From: Strongyloides papillosus
Lineage: Eukaryota; Nematoda; Chromadorea; Rhabditida; Strongyloididae
NCBI GenBank assembly: GCA_005656395.1
Contig: SRSI01000050.1
Coordinates: 3,534,001 to 3,598,000 of the forward strand
Reading direction: 5' to 3'
DNA length: 64,000 nucleotides
This document shows positions 58,049-64,000 of the stretch, one piece after another. How positions within the stretch are numbered: the stretch's first letter is position 1; each line of letters opens with the position of its first letter. The notes under the pieces are model-generated. The model had not been told where the DNA came from, made no database searches, and was given only the letters and a program-made list of their open reading frames with translations. The translations under genes and the position numbers were made by a program.

Positions 58049-60966
58049 ATTTTTAATACTATGATATTCAAATATTTATTAGATATTCCCTCTCTCAACA
58101 TCCAATCATTTTTAAATTTTACAATAAATCTAATTATAATACAAAATATAATACAACTTTTTTCAAATAAATGATATGTACATATTTTATTCAAAAATTC
58201 TTCATCTAATCAATTGTTCTTGCTTTATTTTATAAAAAGAAATTTAGATTTTTTATATTTTTTATCTATAAGGTTTTTTTTCATTATTAAGTCGAACCAG
58301 TTGAAAATGATGAATGTTTGTAATTTTATCACAAATAAAAATAGCTGTCAATTTTAAAAATATTTTTTTGATATAAAAATTTAGTATACTATCACAAAAT
58401 TTGGTATTTGAAATATTAATATTTTTTATTTAAAAGCATTTTAATGCTTCAAAAACAATATTAACTATTCTAAAACTGTTTTATTTTTTTTTTGTTATAT
58501 TGTAGATTATATTTTTTTAAAATAATACATGATAAATAAGTGAATTTATTTCCTCTTTTTCTATAACACTATCATGATCCTATTTAATTAACACTACATA
58601 TGTGAAATTTGTGAGTAATCAAAATTCTAATACGTCGCATTATTAACTTTAATATATTTATTTGAATTTTATTTGTATATAAATGTTTCCCATTGATAAT
58701 ATACTTTTTTAAAATATGTTACATGAAAAGGTAATGTAAAAAATGCTTTGTACTATACATTTTTTATCATTGAATAAAACTTTTAATAAATTACAATTCG
58801 CATACGACTATTCTATAAATACACAAACTATGAAAGCTACTATTTTTAGATTTACACATTTTAAGTAAATTATAAAATATTAAACAAATAAATTGGCTAA
58901 TCACTTTTTTAGAATTTGTAAAAAATTATAGTACAGTCTTTTGTTAAATTTAAAAAGTTTAAGCAAGTTTTAAATTTTAAATATTTCTCAGTTGTATGTA
59001 TAGACTGTAATATAGTCAAATATTTTTTTTGCTAATAGATATTATGTTAATTTTGTGTTTATTTTTCAATTTTTTATGTTATTATCTACATATTCCGTTT
59101 TATCTACACCTCAACAACATTTCGATAAATCTTTGTTTTTACAAGAATGCGTATCTTTTTGCTTAACATATTTGTTTAATTTGTTTTTAATATTTTAAAT
59201 TCACAGTATTTTTATATTCTAGTAAATTATATATTAAAATTGAAAATTTGTGCTTGTCAAAAGTTATCATGATTAAGAAAAACATTTAATTACACTAAGC
59301 ACTTTGTCTATTATAATTATATATTTCCGTAATTCTATTACATCAAGGCTTGCACTTTATAAAACTTAATACATCATTACGTAGATAAAATTATGACAAT
59401 ATATTAAGTTCCTATTTAGTTGCGTAACTAATTATTTCATAAAAGATTAAAAATTTTATACATCAAATTTCATCTACTAACATTTTTTCTTGCTTTTATG
59501 TTAAAACTTTTGTAATTAATATTTATTCAAGAAATTATTTAAAAAAAGTGCAGTTTTATACTTAGGTTTTCATTTTTAGAGCAAGTTTCGAATTGCATAA
59601 ACTCTGACTTACTAAAAACAAAATATACACAGGTTAATATAACAACATAAAAATTACGCTTAATTATTGACAATAATATTATCATATAGATGTGTTGTAT
59701 GTAAGATTATCTTGTAAAATAATTATTTTAAAATATTTTAAATTATTGGATTATTTTACTATACTTTCAATAGTTTAACATATTGTGACAATCTTAATTT
59801 ATTATCTTAAATTTTTTAACAAACCAAATTGTTACTTGTTCATAGTTTTTTGTGAATTTTCAATATGTTAATGCGTTTTATTTTCCAATTTTTTATTTGT
59901 GAGTCATATTTTAATATTCACAATAGATTTTTGTGGTTAGTTTATGAGTTTAACATCATATAAATATAACCGCATAAAACCAACATTTATCAAATCTAAA
60001 CTCAGAATGTTTGATTCTAAAGATAACAACAATTTACTTCATGTAGAGACATGGCAACCATCATATACAATTTCCATCCAATATAAAATAATAATCATTA
60101 TTGATATATCTTTTTACTGGTATTTTTATAATTTACTAATAAATAACTCTACTATTAATAAATAAAATTTAATTTACTAAAAATATCTATTAATTGCTCT
60201 GAATAATTCTTAAAAAATAATTTAACTTAACACAAACTAATTATTTTCAAAGTATTTATTTTCATAATTATAGTTTGTTTGCGCAAAGCTACACAATAGG
60301 CGTAAATGATTGAAAATCAATTTGAAGATCAATTTTTATAATAATTTTAAAAATTATAAGTAAAATAATTTGTGTTAAAATACTCCCATTTATAACAAAA
60401 TCAATTCTATGGTCATAATTTTATAATCAATGACTCATTTTGTAGTAGTGATTTTTGATTTTAAATTTAAAAATACTTATCTTAGTAAGTTTTTATATCT
60501 ATAAAAACTAATACTTTATCTAACTTATTTATCTTACCATATATGTATAAATAACATGTTATTGAATAAAAATAATAAACGTTTAAACTTTATGACAATA
60601 ACTTACCGTGATAAAATATATTCTTCCGTTGATTATTGTTGACTCATCTATATATATTGAATCGATATATAATTATTAATACAAAACTTAAAAAAAATTG
60701 ACTTTTATTAGTCTAAATTTATTATAATTATTTTTAAATTTTTTTTTATCTTTACCAATGAAATTAGTCTTTGTACACTCAAACTTTTATTTGTACTATA
60801 TTTTTACTGACCTAAAATATATTTTAATATTCATTCTCTTACAACGAAGTTTATATATTGTTTATTAAAGCCGTACTTACTAAATTTCTTATGTAGCATT
60901 GTTTAAAGTGTTCTTCAAATAACTTATATTTACATTATTATCATTTATTTTTCTAGATATTTTATC
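58049..60966. other. 2.9-kb AT-rich intergenic region
   Basis: Long gene-poor stretch upstream of the myotubularin gene. No coding region, RNA gene or repeat with recognisable ends was found; the frame at 59944-60165 is low complexity. It may contain upstream non-coding exons or regulatory DNA of the myotubularin gene. Confidence 0.4.
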
Positions 60967-63348
60967 ATGAATACTGGAGAATCTCAGTCATTTATCATTG
61001 AAGAAAATAATACTAACAATTTAGTTGCAAGAGTTCCAACAGCTCAAGATCGTAAAACTCCTACTTACCCTACAACAGAAGTAAATTTTCCTTTATTTTG
61101 TAATTTTTTTTTCATATTAATTTTTTTAGATATTACCATGGGCATTACCTGGTGAATCACTACAAAAGAAAGAAAAAAATATATGTTGTATAACATATTA
61201 TATTAAATCAAGGGGTGTTGTTTATGTAACAAATTACCGTGTACATTTTGAATCAGATGAAGCACCAGAAGATTCTTTTTTTTTTCTATTAGGTAATGTT
61301 GCTAGAATAGAAAAATTTGGTTTTTCAAGTAATACCACTAGATCAAATGTCTATGGTATAGAGATATGTTTAAAAGATCAGAGGAAAATCAAATTTGCCT
61401 ACCCAAAGCAATCTGTTGTCAGGCATATAAGAAGAGATTTCTACCAAATTCTCCATAAAATGGCATTCCCAATATCATATAATTTACCTTTTTTTGCTAC
61501 AATATACAGAAGTATTGTTTCATATGAATTAGATTGTTGGAATTTATATAATCCAGAAGCTGAGTATTCTCGATTTGGTGTTCCTAATAATGATTGGGCT
61601 CTATGTCATATAAATCAAAATTATACTTTTTGTTCATCTTATCCTGCCTTACTTTATGTACCTAAAATTTCAATCGACAATAATTATGAATTCTTAAATA
61701 AAATTGCTAACTCAAGAAGTTCTAGACGTATACCTGTTCTTTCGTGGATGAATTCTAAGACATCTGCTGCAATTGTCAGATCAAGTCAACCGTTAGTTGG
61801 ATTCAAATTATCAAAGAAGTATACTGATGATGAAAAGTATCTCCAACAGATAGCTTCAACTAACCATAATGGATTGTGGAAATTAAATATTATTGATGCT
61901 CGACCACATGCTAATGCTCAGGCTAATCGTGCAAAAGGTGGTGGATTTGAAAATTATGAATCTTGTTCTCTTGAATTTATGGATATTCAAAATATACATG
62001 CAGTTAGGGAATTAATTAAAAAGTGTAGAGATGTTTGTGCTGAGTATCCTGAACATGAAAAATTAAAAGATATAGTTGAAAGTACAAAATGGTTATCATA
62101 TATACGATCAATATTACGTGCCTCAGAGGCTGTTGTTAATTTAGTTCATGATGAAAAGAAAACTGTTCTTGTACATTGTTCAGATGGTTGGGATAGGACA
62201 GCACAAATTACATCAATAGCAATGTTAATGATGGATCCATATTATAGGACAATTAATGGTTTTGCTATTCTAATCGAAAAAGAATGGTGCTCATTTGGGC
62301 ATAAATTTTCACATCGTTGTGGACATGGTGTTGATAAACCAAACGATAGTGAAAGATCACCCATATTTCTTCAGTTTCTAGAATGTGTATGGCAAATATA
62401 TAATAACTATTCTTCATACTTTGAATTTAATGATCGTTATCTTTTATTCTTAGCTGATGAGCTATACTCTTGCCGATTTGGTACATTTTTATTTAACAAT
62501 GAATGTGAAAGAATCAAGGAACACCACTGTCCAAATACAACAGTTTCAATTTGGACACATATATATAACAACTACAAAGATTTTGTTAACGAGAAATATA
62601 ATCATAATTTATCAACTACTGGTGACTCAAATTCTACATTAAAAATTTTGGATTATAATAAACCATTAGATGTATGGAGGGCTTATTATAGTGGACCTGC
62701 TTTAGAATCTCTTGAAAAGTTAAAAGAAAAACGAGAAAGACTAGAAAGAGAATCGGAGGAGAAAAACATTAACAATTTTTCAAGAAAAAAATCATCTTTT
62801 GATGCTTCTTCAGACGGTATGTAAAAGCTTTTGTAAAATATTTAGGTTTCTTTCTGTAAATATAGTGTATAGTATATTCCTTTGCAAAATATTATTACTA
62901 TATAAATATTAACCAATTGTTTAGTTATCATTTTATTTTTGTATAAATATTATAAGATTTTTGTAGATTTAATTGTAAAAATGTTCCTATCTTTTGTATC
63001 AATATCATTTAATAAATAATTTCAGATAATTCATCTTATTCATTAGTGGAAGTAGAAGATGCCGATGATGCATTATGTAGGGAATTTAAACGTCAAAATA
63101 TTTCTTTCAATATTTCGCCATCATTAAATTCGAATGATTACAAAAATCATCACTCAAATAACCATTCAACAATAGTTTTATATGAAGGTCACTCTACTTT
63201 TCATAAACAATCTTCTCCAGCAATTATTCCAACGAGACCGGCACCACCAAGACCAACACCACCCCGTCCATCACCTCCTAAGCTTTCTACTAGCAATATT
63301 AACGCAGTTAAATTTTCAAAAATAACAGAAGCTTCATCAAATGACTGA
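60967..63348 (+). CDS. Myotubularin-family phosphoinositide 3-phosphatase (MTM1/MTMR1/MTMR2 class)
   Basis: Three exons (60967-61080, 61130-62816, 63026-63348; introns 49 and 209 nt), about 707 residues. PH-GRAM domain near residues 40-150 (YVTNYRVHFES, FFFLLGNVARIEKFG, IEICLKDQRKIKFAY), then the catalytic domain with RIPVLSWMN, IDARPHANAQANRAKGGGFE, SLRASEAVV-like helix and the active-site loop VHCSDGWDRT (62171-62200) with the nucleophilic cysteine and both aspartates present, so active. A coiled, charged C-terminus (ESLEKLKEKRERLERE) and a proline-rich tail (PTRPAPPRPTPPRPSPP) follow. It removes the 3-phosphate from PI3P and PI(3,5)P2 on endosomes. The proline-rich tail suggests SH3-domain partners. 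AATAAA lies at 63474-63479. Confidence 0.92.
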
Positions 63349-63747
63349 CTGTAGTTTGGTTGATGTGTTTATTATATTGATGAAAATAATTATTTTTTAT
63401 TAATTTAAATAAGAACTAAAATTCCATGCTATTTAAATTTGTATCTATATTTTTAAGTAATTGTTATTGTTGAAATAAAAATATTAAAAATGATATGTGG
63501 ATAAAAAATAAAAAAGGTCAATCTCTTAAAAGATTTTACTATCACATAACAATATAGTCATTTGTGAAAAATTTCACTAATCACACTACAATTAGATGTA
63601 AAATATACAAATGTAATTTTTTTTAAAACATTCCTTTAAGATAGATTTATTCCACAAAAAAAAATTTCAAAGGAAAAGTGGAATATCTAGTGGTAACATT
63701 TATAAACAATAAACACCTAATAATTATTAGCTTAAACAAACTATCTC
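63349..63747. other. Convergent intergenic region
   Basis: AT-rich 3' flanks of the myotubularin gene and the DNAJC11-like gene; holds a poly(A) signal at 63474-63479. Confidence 0.4.
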
Positions 63748-64000
63748 TTATGACTGAAGTCTATGAACACTTAATGGGATATTCAATGGACATTCATCAG
63801 CTACGGTGCATAAATGCATTTCATCCCTAAATTTATAAGAAACTTTGAGCATTTTGGGTTTCCCAGGACATGGATCATAGAAACCTGGCAAATGAGACTT
63901 ATTAGAGTAAATTCTTAATTGAGAATCATTAACCATTGCCTGAAGTGGTATTGTTACATCAATAAGTTTATCCCCAGCGATAGGATATTGATTTGAATAA
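63748..64000 (-). CDS. DNAJC11: DNAJC11-like protein, C-terminal part (runs off the window)
   Basis: The open frame enters from the right edge and ends in TAA at 63748. The visible ~83 residues include [36 protein letters not shown] and [18 protein letters not shown], and HRL near the end. These match the C-terminal DUF3395 region of DNAJC11 (DVt[25 protein letters not shown]). DNAJC11 is a J-protein of the mitochondrial outer membrane associated with MICOS and cristae organisation. The J domain and start lie outside the window. Confidence 0.85.
   Translation of the reverse strand, partial: YSNQYPIAGDKLIDVTIPLQAMVNDSQLRIYSNKSHLPGFYDPCPGKPKMLKVSYKFRDEMHLCTVADECPLNIPLSVHRLQS

Noticed and set aside
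1..64000. CRISPR arrays, prophage or bacterial operon features
   Set aside because: Introns, SL RNA and animal gene families show that this is a nematode nuclear sequence; no regular spaced repeats exist.

Overview
The window is AT-rich nuclear DNA of a nematode, most likely a Strongyloides-type (Strongyloididae) genome. The reasons are the very low G+C, introns mostly of 37-50 nt with GTAAGT-like donors and TTTTAG-like acceptors, a recognisable spliced-leader (SL) RNA gene next to a 5S rRNA gene, and nematode-type gene content. No species was confirmed by a search. All multi-exon models were built by reading splice sites and protein similarity by eye.

Layout. 1-10.9 kb is repeat-dominated. 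It holds a long-inverted-repeat element (921-2502), a small secreted six-cysteine peptide gene whose stop codon lies in that element's right arm, two diverged copies of a ~1.5-1.6 kb repeat (about 3.0-4.64 and 8.6-10.08 kb), a piggyBac-type MITE, a decayed MULE-like remnant, and a small secreted-protein gene with a broken frame. 11.2-28.2 kb is a conserved gene block: PIG-T (+), an SLC35A nucleotide-sugar transporter (-), a Caspr/neurexin-IV-like receptor (+), CPSF1 (-) convergent with it, a gamma-tubulin complex protein (+) divergent from CPSF1, and tRNA-Trp.

28.2-41.6 kb is a rearranged zone. It contains a cationic secreted peptide gene with a dead copy, TMEM131-like debris, NUDT19, a truncated NUDT19 paralogue, and a palindrome-bounded segment (about 32.18-35.85 kb). 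That segment carries a broken RPA1 gene, a decayed mariner with a nested MITE, and another coding fragment. Next come two tandem nucleotidyltransferase genes (one active-looking, one missing catalytic aspartates but with a near-identical C-terminal half), tRNA-Gly, the SL RNA gene and 5S rRNA. 41.7-52.4 kb is a run of minus-strand genes: a Cys-loop channel, a small membrane protein, ATPSCKMT (split around XPR1, which lies in its intron on the same strand) and NOMO. 53-55.6 kb holds two tandem sulfotransferases, 56.9-58.05 kb two small closely spaced plus-strand genes, 61-63.35 kb a myotubularin, and the right edge the C-terminus of DNAJC11.

The conserved genes are housekeeping functions without an obvious shared pathway: GPI anchoring, Golgi nucleotide-sugar transport, mRNA 3' processing, microtubule nucleation, phosphate export, ER membrane-protein biogenesis, phosphoinositide turnover and mitochondrial proteins. 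The most unusual content is the SL/5S pair, the nested XPR1, the nucleotidyltransferase duplication with probable gene conversion, the palindrome-bounded gene-fragment segment, and two small secreted peptides with defence-peptide-like architecture.
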